The notes: a model not told the origin generated them from the sequence alone. DNA of 64,000 bases from Cyanobacteria bacterium SZAS-4 (GCA_018266255.1 JAFEAT010000009.1:124001-188000); one strand, 5' to 3'; shown: positions 11,101 through 20,292, counted from the first letter of the stretch. Made by a program: numbers and translations.

Positions 11101-14100
11101 GTATAGTTCGTTCCCGCCGAAATAGCTTTGACAGTTGTCGTTGTATAGATCGGGAAACCACCCCCATTCGGATCGTAGAGCGTAGAAGATGTAGTAGGAG
11201 TGGTACCGTCCGTGGTGTAGTAGATCGGCTGATTCAAATCTTGACTGAGCTGCATAGTTTGCGTACTGCTGTACACACCTGCGGACAGCGAGAATGTCGG
11301 AGGATTTAGAGTGGGTGCTGGATTGACATTGTATTTTGCGCGCAAATAAGATTCCACGGATGCTCTCTGCGCATCAGTTAGCGACTTGTTGTAAATGAGA
11401 ATTTCCGCGATTTGACCGCTGTATGAATTAGCTGCCGTCTTTGCAGTGTCTATGCCGATGTAGTTACCCGACCTGGAAATATTCGTGATGTTCCAAACAG
11501 TTCCAGAGTTGTCTAATGCATTGTTGGTGTAAATGCTGGCACTACCTGCGCCGCTGTGGTTGGTTTCCAAAAGCTGGTAGGAGCCTGCGGTTAGTTTGTT
11601 AGTGGTTGAATTTACAGAGGTCGGCGTAGAGCTGTTGTAGACAAAAAAGCTGGCAGATGCCGCAGGGGATGTGGACTCCGTCAGGTAAATGTTATTGTTC
11701 GCGGTTCCATTTGCAAAATCAAAAAAGCGAGCATTATTGATGATCGAAGTGGGTTTAGTGACGAAGAATATACTCGCCCCAGCAGTGAAGTCCGCCAAAC
11801 CAGCAGGACACTGCAAGTACTGCGATGAACCATTGAAGGCGATAGCAGGCAAGGTGTTTACAGCATTGGTGACAAGAGTCGGGCGATTTGCACCAGTCGC
11901 TTGAGTAGCATGGTTACCACTATTGGACAGGTCTGACCATTGTGTGACATTCGATCCGCTCGTCAGCACGCCGGCGTCACCCATTAACCAGAGGCTGAGG
12001 CCGGTTCTCGGAACAGCATTTGCATTCGGGTCGACTTGAATATAGATACTCGAAACCGCACTCGTACCAAAGGATTGGACAGCAATCGCTTTGATAGTAG
12101 TTGCAGTTGTGACATTGAGCGGACCGGTATACAGAGTCGAACCGGTCGTTGGAGTGCTACCGTCTGTGGTGTAATAAATACTTGCGCCTGGATCTGCTGT
12201 GATGGCAACTAGCGGAGCGGTACCGTACACACCAGTAGTGTTATTAAATCTCGGAGCGGCGACCTTCAGTGCATATTTCGCAAAGAGATAACCTTCCACT
12301 TCCGCTCTGTCGGAATCAGAGAGTGGTGCGTTGTAAATGATCATTTCTGCAATGCCACCATTGTAATAACCAAGAGATCCCAATGTATTGTCAGCACCAA
12401 TGTAATTGGTGGTTCTCGTCACATTCGGAATGTTATTTATGGTGCCCTGAGCCCCCAAAACTCCATTGGTGTATACAGCTGCAGTTCCTGCTCCCGAATG
12501 AACCGCTTCAAGAACCTGGTAGCTAGAAGTAGTTAGTGCCCCTGATGCTAAGACATTGTTTCCAGAGGTTCCGTTATAAACATAGATTCCGCCAACTGCT
12601 GGAGAAGCTTCCTGAGCACCAAAATTGTTGTTTCCGCCAGCGCCCTGCCCGAAATCAAAGAAGCGCAAAGAGGAGGCAATGGAAGTTGGTTTTGTGACAA
12701 TGAAGACACTTGCGCCCGCTGTGAAATTGCTGAACGCTCCCGAAGGGCACTGAAAATACTGTGACGTTCCATTGAAACTAATTGTAGGCAGCCCGTTAAT
12801 TGCATTGCTGGTGAAGGTGGGTTGTTTGGCGGAAGTCGCTTGAGCAGCAGTATTGTTACTGCCTGAAGCATCCAACCACTGAGTAACTTTTGAAGACGAA
12901 GTGGACACACCGTAGTCAGATTTGAGCCACAACGCCAGGTTGGTGCGAGGCATTTTGGCCGTGTTGGAGTCAATCTGAATGATCGCCGAAGACACAGCGC
13001 TCGTGCCGTAAAATTGTGGGGTCATCCAAGCAATGGCTTGCACGGTAGATGTGGAGCTTACATTGAAAGGACCAGCGTAAAGAGTTGATGACGTCGTTGG
13101 CGTTGTGCCGTTTGTCGTGTAATAGATTGCAGCACCAGGATTTGCGGTGAGAGTAATCGGCGTGGTTGCCGAATACACGCCACTACCTGGGGTTATCGTG
13201 GGAGCAGCTAGAGTTGGTGCACTGCCACCGATACCATATTTACTGAGGAAATAGCTTTCTAAGTCATTTCGTTGGCTAGCTGTGAGAGGTGCGTTGTAAA
13301 TCAGCATTTCGCACATCTGCCCGTTGAAGAAGGTTGTGTTAGCGAAATTACTGCCTATAAAATTTCCTGTTCGACTTACGTTGTTGATGTTGTTGATTCC
13401 TCCGGTAGCCTTTTGGACACCATTTGAATAAATGGTGGCTGTTCCGGATCCGCTGTGAACTGCCTCCAGCAGAGAAAAGGAGCCTGCTGTTAGAGAACCT
13501 GAGGCAGGTAGGCTGCTCGAGGTTCCTCCGTTGTATACAAATAGATTGGCAGTGGTCGATGCCGTTTCCGACATGTACAGATTGTTGCTTGTCGCACCGT
13601 TTCCAAAATCGAAGAACCTCGTATTGTTTGTTACGGTGGTGGGTTTTGAAACAATGAAAATGCTGGCGCCGGAGTTAAAGTTGGCAAAGCCAGGTCCAAG
13701 TGAGAGAAACTGAGAAGTGCCGTTGAACTGTATCGCAGGTAGTCCGTTAAGTGCGCTTGTTGCAAGAGTGGGTTGCTTCGAGCTGTTGGATTGCGAAGCG
13801 TTGTTGCCATTGCCAGATTGATCGATGATCTGAGAGATTTTTCCAGCACTGTATGTAACACCACTATCCGCTCTAAACCATGCCTGCAGATTGGCACTGC
13901 GCTGAGGTACGTTGATCATAAAATTTTCATTCGTAAAAACTGCCGTGCTCAAAGTTCCAGAAACTGCGCTTGTTACGCCAAATCCGATATAGAATGCGCC
14001 TGGAAGGCTCATCTGACACGTACCTACTAAAGACCAGTTAATTCCGTCGCTAGATTGGTATCCAGCAACGGAATTTTGACTTCTGACAAGGCGAAGAAAA

Positions 14101-14597
14101 AGAGGTGCCGTGATTGAAGGTCCGAGCACCATCGAACTGGTAAGGCCGCCTGCCGTTCGATATGTAAAATTGACACCGTTTCCTGGTGTCACACCAACCA
14201 TCGCCATTGCACCATTTGACGTAAGCGAATCTTTGATCATCAAACCCGCATTAGCGTAGTTACTAGTATTTGTTTGTGATGTCACTTTTGCAATTAGTTC
14301 AACGTTTCCGCTGGTCGGTGTACTGACATAAGTGAAATTATCCGCAGTGCCACCAATACCGCTTCCGGCGCCTGCGATGGTGAATGTTCCAGCGCTATAG
14401 CTGTATGTACCAGTAGCGCCGGTGGTGCCAAGGTCGGTTCGCGTCCAGGTCACGGCTTGTGCGTTGGCGCTTGATTGAACCAATAAACAGAGTAATGCTG
14501 CCACTGTTACAGGTAGCAATAATCCAAATTTAAATCTGAGTTTGCTATATGTTTGAACGAAAAAATGATGTAGGCGCATCACGCTATCAGAAGCCAT
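8151..14597 (-). CDS. Giant secreted protein with six LamG-like + chitobiase C-terminal-like repeat units
   Basis: A 2148-aa exported protein. The ATG at 14597 follows AAGGAGA by 6 nt; a signal peptide with hydrophobic core (LLLPVTVAALLCLLVQ) ends at about residue 47 (ANAQA). Residues 50-230 form a beta-sandwich resembling DUF1349/LamG-type domains (NAGLMIKDSL). Six units of about 315 aa follow. Each unit has a concanavalin/LamG-like half (starting like LALWLKSDYGV, with QWLDASG..N.A.Q and FNGTSQ, ending with AEMLIYN and an ESYL.AKYG helix) and a chitobiase/hexosaminidase C-terminal-like half (the IYYTTDGTTPTTSSTLY signature, six copies). Such modules usually bind carbohydrate or mediate adhesion. 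There is no visible catalytic domain or sorting signal; the protein ends in a short Pro/Leu/Gln-rich tail. It is the first gene of a unit with the RHS giant. Confidence 0.93.
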   Translation of the reverse strand: MASDSVMRLHHFFVQTYSKLRFKFGLLLPVTVAALLCLLVQSSANAQAVTWTRTDLGTTGATGTYSYSAGTFTIAGAGSGIGGTADNFTYVSTPTSGNVELIAKVTSQTNTSNYANAGLMIKDSLTSNGAMAMVGVTPGNGVNFTYRTAGGLTSSMVLGPSITAPLFLRLVRSQNSVAGYQSSDGINWSLVGTCQMSLPGAFYIGFGVTSAVSGTLSTAVFTNENFMINVPQRSANLQAWFRADSGVTYSAGKISQIIDQSGNGNNASQSNSSKQPTLATSALNGLPAIQFNGTSQFLSLGPGFANFNSGASIFIVSKPTTVTNNTRFFDFGNGATSNNLYMSETASTTANLFVYNGGTSSSLPASGSLTAGSFSLLEAVHSGSGTATIYSNGVQKATGGINNINNVSRTGNFIGSNFANTTFFNGQMCEMLIYNAPLTASQRNDLESYFLSKYGIGGSAPTLAAPTITPGSGVYSATTPITLTANPGAAIYYTTNGTTPTTSSTLYAGPFNVSSTSTVQAIAWMTPQFYGTSAVSSAIIQIDSNTAKMPRTNLALWLKSDYGVSTSSSKVTQWLDASGSNNTAAQATSAKQPTFTSNAINGLPTISFNGTSQYFQCPSGAFSNFTAGASVFIVTKPTSIASSLRFFDFGQGAGGNNNFGAQEASPAVGGIYVYNGTSGNNVLASGALTTSSYQVLEAVHSGAGTAAVYTNGVLGAQGTINNIPNVTRTTNYIGADNTLGSLGYYNGGIAEMIIYNAPLSDSDRAEVEGYLFAKYALKVAAPRFNNTTGVYGTAPLVAITADPGASIYYTTDGSTPTTGSTLYTGPLNVTTATTIKAIAVQSFGTSAVSSIYIQVDPNANAVPRTGLSLWLMGDAGVLTSGSNVTQWSDLSNSGNHATQATGANRPTLVTNAVNTLPAIAFNGSSQYLQCPAGLADFTAGASIFFVTKPTSIINNARFFDFANGTANNNIYLTESTSPAASASFFVYNSSTPTSVNSTTNKLTAGSYQLLETNHSGAGSASIYTNNALDNSGTVWNITNISRSGNYIGIDTAKTAANSYSGQIAEILIYNKSLTDAQRASVESYLRAKYNVNPAPTLNPPTFSLSAGVYSSTQTMQLSQDLNQPIYYTTDGTTPTTSSTLYDPNGGGFPIYTTTTVKAISAGTNYTTSSVASITIQVDTSTANVPRTGLVTWLKSDYGVTTSGSNVTNWTDFSGLGNSASQATSTKQPTFVTNAVNGFPALSFDGTSDYMQLPSGMAGFAGATIYIVANPTTITLARRLLDFGSGVTNNNNLTVSEFVSGANKGSSLVSYNGSTSSIVSSTTGLTASTFQVLEYLQNGSNVGTLFTNGTQTATGTVTNINNVTRSTNVIGAACNNNDWFSGSIAEILVYNTALSSTDRGNVQTYLKNKYGINAAPSAPSISPSNKVFSAGPQTVTITIPTGSQVYYTTNGTTPTTSSTPYFVPFTISSSAQIQAIATYGANSSAVTSSFIQIDSSTANVNRTGMAVWLKSDFGVLTSGSNVTDWTDMSGSGNTASQSNNSKRPALVTGAVNGLPTLTFNGSTQFLQSPAGLADFTAGASAFIVTKPTSIVNNARFFDFGNGATSNNLYLSETTTNGTNLYAYSGSTASHVTSPSGVTAGQYQIVEAVHDGTGAAFLYTNGVQGGQGLVNNLTNTSRSGNYFGTDFAKALFFSGEIAEVLIYNTAITPAQRANVESYLAAKYAITSMPPQFSSGTGVYPATQTVTITADPGASIYYTTDGSNPTTSSTLYTAPVVIDSSTTLKAIAVQTYSTSSVATAYIDIDATTKSVPQTGLQLWLKSDYGVQTTGSSPFNYLSQWIDLSGNNNHALPGANAPFFSANAINGLPAVFNHDLVSPPPSTGTLSLPFGFHGFNTGANVFLVTKSLNSSVPAYLIDLGNGATSDNVSVSSSGAATTATFNLYTGATNHTLSATNGLPSSLFELVEAQQSGTTGYIQGNGVTTSGSLPAANNITRSLNSIFTNYNASSTFKGGFAEILVYNHGLTSSERAALLAYLNAKYQFSIVSPTAPAIVPATGSFAGPVQVAIAAQDNTKIYYTVDGTTPSAASTLYTGPVNVYYTLTLKAIAVQNDSGVSSSVSSNTFTLDANQWPAPSAGGPPLQLNLQLPTTTQ

Positions 14598-15325
14598 ATC
14601 GCTTCTCCTTGAAATTGCTTATGTAAGCTCCCATGGTCTTCAACATGACATGAAAACCGTGACGGGGAGTCAGTTATAGAGTGGACAACTCTCAGCGAGC
14701 ACGAGTTCAAAGGGATACATTTGCCCGACGCTACCGCTGCAGCTATCGGTTGATGTCGCCATTCATTTCACATGGACTGTGCCAGTGAAGCTAGTGCGTT
14801 ACAAGTAAAACCTCGTAATTTATGAGTCGGCTCGCCGAGAGAGTGGTGCGCGTGGAGTCAATATAGAGCTCTACACACACCGAGCCACTTCTGGGATACC
14901 TGAGCTTTTCGAGCAAGTGAACTTTACTAGATTGGCTCATGCAGCAAACATGATCTCTGCTGCATATTTTTACACTAGCACAAGCACTCAATTTCGCGCA
15001 AGGGGTTTTTGCAAGAAAATTCCGATGAGCAGCGATTCTCGCCGCTTTTGGCAAAACGCGCGAAGTACACCCAATCACCGAAAACCCGCGAGGATAGCCA
15101 GCCTACAAAGACAACAGAGACCAAAACGCTCAGCATTTCCTATAGAAAAATATCTTCCAACCTATATCAAATTTGATGCACAGCACACCGAGTTTGGTGC
15201 CTGCGCTCCGAAGCAATTGCCCCCCCTACTCAAGGGAACCAGCTATCCAAGCCATTTTTGGATGTTCTCGTGTAGAATGGAAATATCGATAGACACTTTA
15301 TTCTTGCTCCCACGACCAAATCAAT
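14598..15325. other. Intergenic region between divergent genes (728 bp)
   Basis: This stretch separates the LamG giant (minus) from the lysozyme gene (plus) and must hold the promoters of both. I see no convincing -35/-10 pair, RNA gene or conserved coding sequence. The only structure noted is a 7-bp inverted repeat (ATGCAGC...GCTGCAT, 14939-14965) with a 13-nt loop. Confidence 0.5.
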
Positions 15326-15979
15326 ATGCAACTTTCAAACACATCACAAACAAAAATTCCTGGCATCGACGTTTCCATATATCAAGGAAAGATTGATTGG
15401 CAGCGCGTGAAGCAGGCAGGCATAAAGTTCGCGTTTGTAAAAGCGACAGAAGGCGCAACGTTTCAAGACAAGCTATTCAAAGAAAATATCAGAGCTGCGC
15501 AAAGTGCCGGAATATCTTGTGGTGCCTATCACTTCTTTCGGCCCAAAACACCAATCGGACCACAAGTAGATAACTTCATCAACTCAATTCGCTCAGCTGG
15601 TGTTACCGTTCTTCCAGCCTTGGATCTTGAAGTTCCAGCTGATTGGCGAAATATTCCGCGAGGTGATCGAATCAATCTAGTAATAGAATGGCTCGAACGA
15701 GTTAAATCGGTTCTCGGCATTCCCCCCATCATTTACTTGAGTTCTTCGTTTCCGGGTGATGTGCTGACAGACGCGCATGAGTTGGCCGCATATCCGCTTT
15801 GGTTGGCGCATTACACGAAACACCCTGCACCTGTTGTTCCTGCACCCTGGCAAACATACACGTTCTGGCAGCACAGTGACAGGGGGGCGGTCGAAGGGAT
15901 AGTGGGCAATGTCGATCTAAACTGGTTCAACGGACCTGCCGTCGACTTGGAAAAAGTTATGCATCCTCACCAACCGTAG
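15326..15979 (+). CDS. GH25-family lysozyme (muramidase)
   Basis: A 217-aa glycoside hydrolase family 25 domain with almost nothing else. GH25 enzymes cut the beta-1,4 bond between MurNAc and GlcNAc in peptidoglycan. The strand-1 Asp is in PGIDVSIYQG (Asp15) and the catalytic Asp-X-Glu is in LPALDLEV (Asp100, Glu102). Other family marks are FVKATEG, GAYHFFRP, and the final FWQHS...VDLNWFNG. There is no signal peptide, which is how many phage endolysins look; no good ribosome site precedes the ATG. The downstream genes include a small membrane protein, so this may be a lysis-type module. A host cell-wall enzyme exported in another way is equally possible. Confidence 0.92.
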   Translation: MQLSNTSQTKIPGIDVSIYQGKIDWQRVKQAGIKFAFVKATEGATFQDKLFKENIRAAQSAGISCGAYHFFRPKTPIGPQVDNFINSIRSAGVTVLPALDLEVPADWRNIPRGDRINLVIEWLERVKSVLGIPPIIYLSSSFPGDVLTDAHELAAYPLWLAHYTKHPAPVVPAPWQTYTFWQHSDRGAVEGIVGNVDLNWFNGPAVDLEKVMHPHQP

Positions 15980-16148
15980 ATTGAATTTCTAACATTGTAC
16001 GATTAGTAATCTGCATCAGACATCCGATTTCAAGCCATTTTCCTTGATGGTTGATTGATGACATTGATTTTTCATGCTAGTGTAAAAATTATATTTGTCA
16101 CCATTTGCGGTGCCAATTCGAATAACCCAATCAAAGGTAGCAAATGAA

Positions 16149-16613
16149 ATGTCTAGAAAATGTAGGTTAATCCCTGATATTCACGAAAAGGTTCTCGCAC
16201 TAATTAGTCGTGTCAATGAAATTCACACGCTAGGAACTGGAGCGCTCATCTTGTCCGAATTATTGAATGCATTCGGAGTCGTTTTGACAAACGCGGAAAT
16301 TGATACGCTAAAACAGCGGGATTTGGTGTTGTTGAAAAAGACGTCAGAAACAGGCGGAACGTTTGAAAACGTCGGACCGCTAGCCGTGGTCAAACACTCT
16401 TCTGTGACGATTTCGGTTCCCGGTCGCATCAGCGGTACTTATTTGTCGTTTCCTGGTTCGTGCTCGTTTGTTTTTGCTGACGACACTACAATTTCAGGAA
16501 GCGCATTTGTTTTCAGAGTGAAATTGCAGGAAATCGATGCGAATCTGTACAAGGTTGACGTTGATTTGAGCGGCGACGCATTCGATCAATGCATTATCCA
16601 TGCAGCCGCATGA
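16149..16613 (+). CDS. Hypothetical protein between lysozyme and membrane protein
   Basis: A 154-aa protein of unrecognised family. An open frame extends 18 codons upstream to a TTG, but the ATG at 16149 follows AAAGGTAG and is the better start. The N-terminal half looks helical (IHEKVLALISRVNEIHTLG, then an amphipathic stretch), the C-terminal half beta-rich (SVTISVPGRISGTYLSF...FVFADDT). There is no signal peptide or membrane segment. Its stop overlaps the next start by 14 nt, suggesting translational coupling with the membrane protein. Confidence 0.6.
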   Translation: MSRKCRLIPDIHEKVLALISRVNEIHTLGTGALILSELLNAFGVVLTNAEIDTLKQRDLVLLKKTSETGGTFENVGPLAVVKHSSVTISVPGRISGTYLSFPGSCSFVFADDTTISGSAFVFRVKLQEIDANLYKVDVDLSGDAFDQCIIHAAA

Positions 16614-16986
16614 CGACGGTGCTAACAAGATGATACTTACAGACCAACAAAATCAACTAATAGATACGGCCACGCTGAGCTCATTAACGGGATCTTCAGT
16701 AGCTGTACTGCTGGCAGGGAACGTAGCCCAATATGTTTTCAACTGGAATCCGCGTTGGTTCGGACTAGCAGTTGCATGTGTAATTTCTACAACCGTGACG
16801 ATGTCTACGCAGCATGCGTCAGCAATCGATTGGGTTGTTTGCATGTTGAGAGCTTTTCAAATCTATGCAACAGCAGTGGGTCTTGCCACCGTCACAGCAC
16901 CAAAGTCACTACGGCATCGGGTTAGCCACGCATCGTCAAAACAGAGTTCGCCCGCTCAAAAGAAGTTTTTGACGAGTTGGTACTGA
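16600..16986 (+). CDS. Small membrane protein, holin-like
   Basis: A 128-aa protein with two to three hydrophobic segments (around LTGSSVAVLLAGNVAQYVF, WFGLAVACVISTTVTM and WVVCMLRAFQIYATAVGLATV) and a basic, Ser/Lys-rich tail. The start may be the ATG at 16600, overlapping the previous gene, or the ATG ten codons later at 16630. Size, topology and position after a GH25 lysozyme resemble a phage holin, but I do not recognise the family and the length of the gap to the lysozyme (about 600 bp) weakens the case. Confidence 0.55.
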   Translation: MQPHDDGANKMILTDQQNQLIDTATLSSLTGSSVAVLLAGNVAQYVFNWNPRWFGLAVACVISTTVTMSTQHASAIDWVVCMLRAFQIYATAVGLATVTAPKSLRHRVSHASSKQSSPAQKKFLTSWY

Positions 16987-17002
16987 CTTTTCCTTAAACA
17001 GA

Positions 17003-18565
17003 CTATTCGTCTTTGTCAAAAAAGTTGAGAATATTCAAGCCATTCGGCGTTCCCCAGCCGGTGACTGCATCCCACCCTTGATTTGATTCATAACCAACTA
17101 CTCTATCTACAGAATTGTTTCCAGACGAAATATCATTGAAAAGTCCAGCATCAGGGTCTTTGTAAATAGCGGTGTTCAAAAATCCAACCGCTGCAGATAG
17201 TCTTGCATTTAAACGAGCCGTCAATCCTGCATAAAGAGGAGCAACCGCGCTAGTGCCACCAACTACTGTCCAGTGTCCATGAACCAGCACTGCATAACCA
17301 GTGTAAGGGTCTGCCACCGCCGAAACGTCAGGTAGACCTCTGCCCGGAAACTTCGCGCTGGTATTTACCGGCTGTGGCATTTTTACTGCTTTCTGATAGT
17401 CTGGCACTGGAAAGAAATTGCTTACACCACCACCCGTGGCACCACCGTCTCCGTTGTTCCAAACTATTTCCTGACGAACTCCTCCAACGAATTTCAACGA
17501 TGTTCCGCCGCAGGCTATCGCATTCGGGCTCGATGCTGGAAAGTCAACATGGCTCTTTTCGTCGTAGATATTGTCGCTGGCACCATTGTCTCCAGCGGCG
17601 CAAAAGACTGAAATGCCCAATGCAGCTGCCGACTTAAACGCTTCATCCATGGCAACCATTTGCTGCTCAGTCCAGACACACTCGGCTGCGCCCCAGCTGA
17701 TTGAGATTATTGTAGGCTTGTTGATTTCATCATGAATTGCAGTCAGTATCGCTTTCAAGAAACTTTGATCATCATTTGGAGCAAAGTAAACAACGATTTC
17801 CGCCCCTGGTGCAACGGCGCCAGCCACTTGAATATCCAGAGCCACTTCTGTATCTGCGCCTTTGTCCAAGTAAGGACGGTTCCTGCCACCATTAACAGAG
17901 ACTGAGTCAATTTTTGGAACATTCAAATTGAGCGCGGTGAAAAACTTTTTGATATCGGAGTGTAAATAGCCTCCACCTAACTCAATGAGAGCGATTGTTT
18001 GTCCTCTGCCATCTGAAATCGGAAAGTCATAAATACCGGCGAGTTGTTCGCCGTCAAAAGCATTGGGTTTTGATTCAAGAGCAAGCCCGCTCGCGAATCT
18101 AAGATGGTTGATAGCTTGCGGTCTGTTGTCCAGTCCAAAAACGCCGGTGATAATCTCAGACAGCTCTGTCGGGATGAATATAGGACCGACCCGGCAGCGA
18201 GATGTTTGACCAAGACTGTGTGTTTCAAAAACATGCACCTTAAACGCGTTGGACATCGTGTTCGAGTTGCCACGCAAAGTGACAGTTCTTTTGCCCGCCT
18301 CAATCTCCATCACTTCCAAACCAAAGTGTTCGGCAAAAGCGAGTACTACACTCAAGTCTCTGGGAGATGCCCCGTACTCTTCTTCCAGTTCAGAGCGTGT
18401 TAGAAAGCCTTTCCGCTTAGTTTTTGAAAGAGATTCTAGGCTTTTCTTGCGCCTAACTTGGATAGTCACATCAATGTCGTTAATAAATTCGACTGCACTG
18501 ATTCTGTGTCCAAAGTAGAGCCTGCGAATGCTTCCAGGCAGTATCGTAAATTCTTGAAATAGCAT
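17003..18565 (-). CDS. Sedolisin/kumamolisin (S53) serine-carboxyl protease with propeptide
   Basis: A 520-aa acid-type endopeptidase of family S53. Residues 1-145 are a pro-kumamolisin activation domain (RSELEEEYGASPRDLSVVLAF and SNAFKVHVFETH). The catalytic set is present: Glu240 and Asp244 (ADTEVALDIQVAGA), the oxyanion Asp326 (FCAAGDNGAS) and Ser439 (VVGGTSAVAPLYAG). The C-terminal calcium site is suggested by FNDISSGNN and GWDAVTGWGTPNG. No signal peptide is visible, which is also true of kumamolisin-type enzymes. No strong ribosome site precedes the ATG. It lies 79 bp downstream of the patatin gene in the same direction, so the two may be co-transcribed, and is convergent with the small membrane protein gene. 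Confidence 0.95.
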   Translation of the reverse strand: MLFQEFTILPGSIRRLYFGHRISAVEFINDIDVTIQVRRKKSLESLSKTKRKGFLTRSELEEEYGASPRDLSVVLAFAEHFGLEVMEIEAGKRTVTLRGNSNTMSNAFKVHVFETHSLGQTSRCRVGPIFIPTELSEIITGVFGLDNRPQAINHLRFASGLALESKPNAFDGEQLAGIYDFPISDGRGQTIALIELGGGYLHSDIKKFFTALNLNVPKIDSVSVNGGRNRPYLDKGADTEVALDIQVAGAVAPGAEIVVYFAPNDDQSFLKAILTAIHDEINKPTIISISWGAAECVWTEQQMVAMDEAFKSAAALGISVFCAAGDNGASDNIYDEKSHVDFPASSPNAIACGGTSLKFVGGVRQEIVWNNGDGGATGGGVSNFFPVPDYQKAVKMPQPVNTSAKFPGRGLPDVSAVADPYTGYAVLVHGHWTVVGGTSAVAPLYAGLTARLNARLSAAVGFLNTAIYKDPDAGLFNDISSGNNSVDRVVGYESNQGWDAVTGWGTPNGLNILNFFDKDE

Positions 18566-18644
18566 GTATGTTCGAGCAAGTGTCCGCTCGCCTCCTGAAA
18601 AAATGACGTTTGGGGTTGTAAGGAATAGCTGGATGAATCATGGT

Positions 18645-19721
18645 TCACCTCTGACCGCTGTGTGTAATATCTGATTGCTTTGATGCCCATGTGGACGAAG
18701 TGGCGAATGGCTTAAGCTCTGGCGGAAGCTCAGTCCATTGAATTGGAATTTTTGTTTGAGTGCTCAACGTGATCAATTCCGCGAGCATCTTGTCGAATCT
18801 GTCCCGCATCTCAATCTGGTAAATTCTTTCGCCAAAGGATCGCAGTTTCAGTATGTTCGCTGGTTGTCCCTTGTCCAGCTTTGCGTACTCAGATGGAATG
18901 ACCGTATCAAATCGATAGTAGGTAATGCCAGGGATGCGAGAAAGCTGCAAGAGCTCGTAGTCCGTCTTTGCGTCTGCACCATCCATACACACGTCGATCG
19001 TTGGTTTTATCCAATCAACTGGACGCCAATGGATAGCGTCCTCGTAGTGGTAAGGGCGTTTGCTCATGCCGGTGCCAAGTGACACGATCCAGAAGCTGTC
19101 ATCGGGTTGGGCGTAGCGCATGCACTCAACCAGCGCTGTCATTGTCGGGTTGTTGGAGACCAGCCCTCCATCGATAAATCCCATTGGAGCATTGTCAACC
19201 ATTAGCCTCTGCGGTATAAAAAATGTCGGAGCGGCAGTGGTGGCACGAGCGAGATCCTTCATCAAGTATGGACCGTCATTTTGCTTGTTCCAGCTTTTGA
19301 AAAATCTTGGCTCTCGTGTTTCAAGGCAGTATGTCGGCACCATGACGTTAGTTAGGGCATCACCTAGTTTGGTGGCACCGAAATAAATGTCCAGGACTTT
19401 TTCAAGAGTCCTGGCATCATGTTTGGCGCCACCAAACGCCCATTCAGAAACTTCCATAAACGGTTTTTTCTGGAATATTTTTGGACCTTGCTTAATATAA
19501 AGGTCTATCAGGTCATCTGCTCGATACCTTGCTACAGTGCTGGTCTTCGGCACTGATAAAGCTAGGGCTGTTATGGCTCCGCTTGATGTTCCGACTATGA
19601 AATCGAAGATTTCGGCGATTTGCTTGCCTGTGCCGTATTCCAGCTGTTCGAGCAGAACCGCTGGAATTATTCCTCTTATTCCACCACCATCGATTGATAG
19701 TATTCTCCATGTTCTTGCCAT
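18645..19721 (-). CDS. Patatin-like phospholipase
   Basis: A 358-aa patatin-family acyl hydrolase. It has the oxyanion loop DGGGIRG near the N-terminus, the nucleophile elbow GTSSG (Ser46) and the dyad Asp in FIDGGLVSNNP, all in the expected order, so it should be active on lipid acyl esters. The ATG at 19721 (MARTWRILSIDGGG) starts right at the family's conserved region; a GTG eight codons upstream (19745) directly abuts GGAGG, too close to serve as its ribosome site. A conserved FWIVSLGTG segment follows the dyad. It has no signal peptide, consistent with cytoplasmic action or specialised secretion. Its next gene downstream is the sedolisin. Confidence 0.93.
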   Translation of the reverse strand: MARTWRILSIDGGGIRGIIPAVLLEQLEYGTGKQIAEIFDFIVGTSSGAITALALSVPKTSTVARYRADDLIDLYIKQGPKIFQKKPFMEVSEWAFGGAKHDARTLEKVLDIYFGATKLGDALTNVMVPTYCLETREPRFFKSWNKQNDGPYLMKDLARATTAAPTFFIPQRLMVDNAPMGFIDGGLVSNNPTMTALVECMRYAQPDDSFWIVSLGTGMSKRPYHYEDAIHWRPVDWIKPTIDVCMDGADAKTDYELLQLSRIPGITYYRFDTVIPSEYAKLDKGQPANILKLRSFGERIYQIEMRDRFDKMLAELITLSTQTKIPIQWTELPPELKPFATSSTWASKQSDITHSGQR

Positions 19722-19745
19722 TGTTGTTGCAGGCAAACTGCCCAC

Positions 19746-20292
19746 CTCCGGTTTCGGCGCAAAAAGCGCCGATTAGAATCTGTCACGAACTATCACTGTT
19801 CGCGTGCGTGCTTCAATGCATGAAATGGCCTGATGTTGACTGCAACACTTTGAGCTGTTGCGGCATTCTGTCTGCTTTGCGTCAAGAAACAGTGCGCTCA
19901 ATTTTGTGCATTGACTTGAGGGCTAGTTAGATAACCTAGCCGTTTGAAAAGTGTGTTGGATTCGGGGATAAAACCATAGAGACTCCTTTGCGTCACACAT
20001 GTTGACACGGAAGGATACCGATTTCGAACTGCCAGGGCAAAGAGCTATTGCCGTTTTATTCGAAATGCAATCGGACCTGATTGCACAATTCCCAGATTAG
20101 CAAAATAGCCATCACTTGGCAATAGTAAAAACCCTGATAACAAGCCGTTTTTAATGCTTCAATGTACAAATTTATGGGTTTGGATATAAGTGTCACTAAT
20201 CATATGTGGTGGCACAAGCGATTTACAGACGACAGATTAGACAGCGCTAAGACTACCACCGGGCGGCAATTGGACGGCAGATCACAATCAGT
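19746..20292. other. Intergenic region (547 bp) between MBOAT and patatin genes
   Basis: This stretch lies downstream of the MBOAT gene and upstream of the patatin gene (both minus strand). It should hold the end of the acyltransferase operon and the patatin promoter. A possible hairpin with an 8-bp stem and one bulge lies at 19921-19941 (GGCTAG...CTAGCC) without a T-run. No coding sequence or RNA gene is supported. Confidence 0.45.

Noticed and set aside
12548..12973. A 141-codon minus-strand frame inside the LamG giant
   Set aside because: It is an alternative frame of a well-supported repeat protein with no motif of its own.
14917..15396. A 159-codon open frame upstream of and overlapping the lysozyme gene
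   Set aside because: Composition is not protein-like, it overlaps the clear GH25 domain in another frame and has no ribosome site.
15326..16986. Calling this region a prophage
   Set aside because: No integrase, capsid, tail or terminase genes are present; only the lysozyme and a holin-like protein hint at phage origin.
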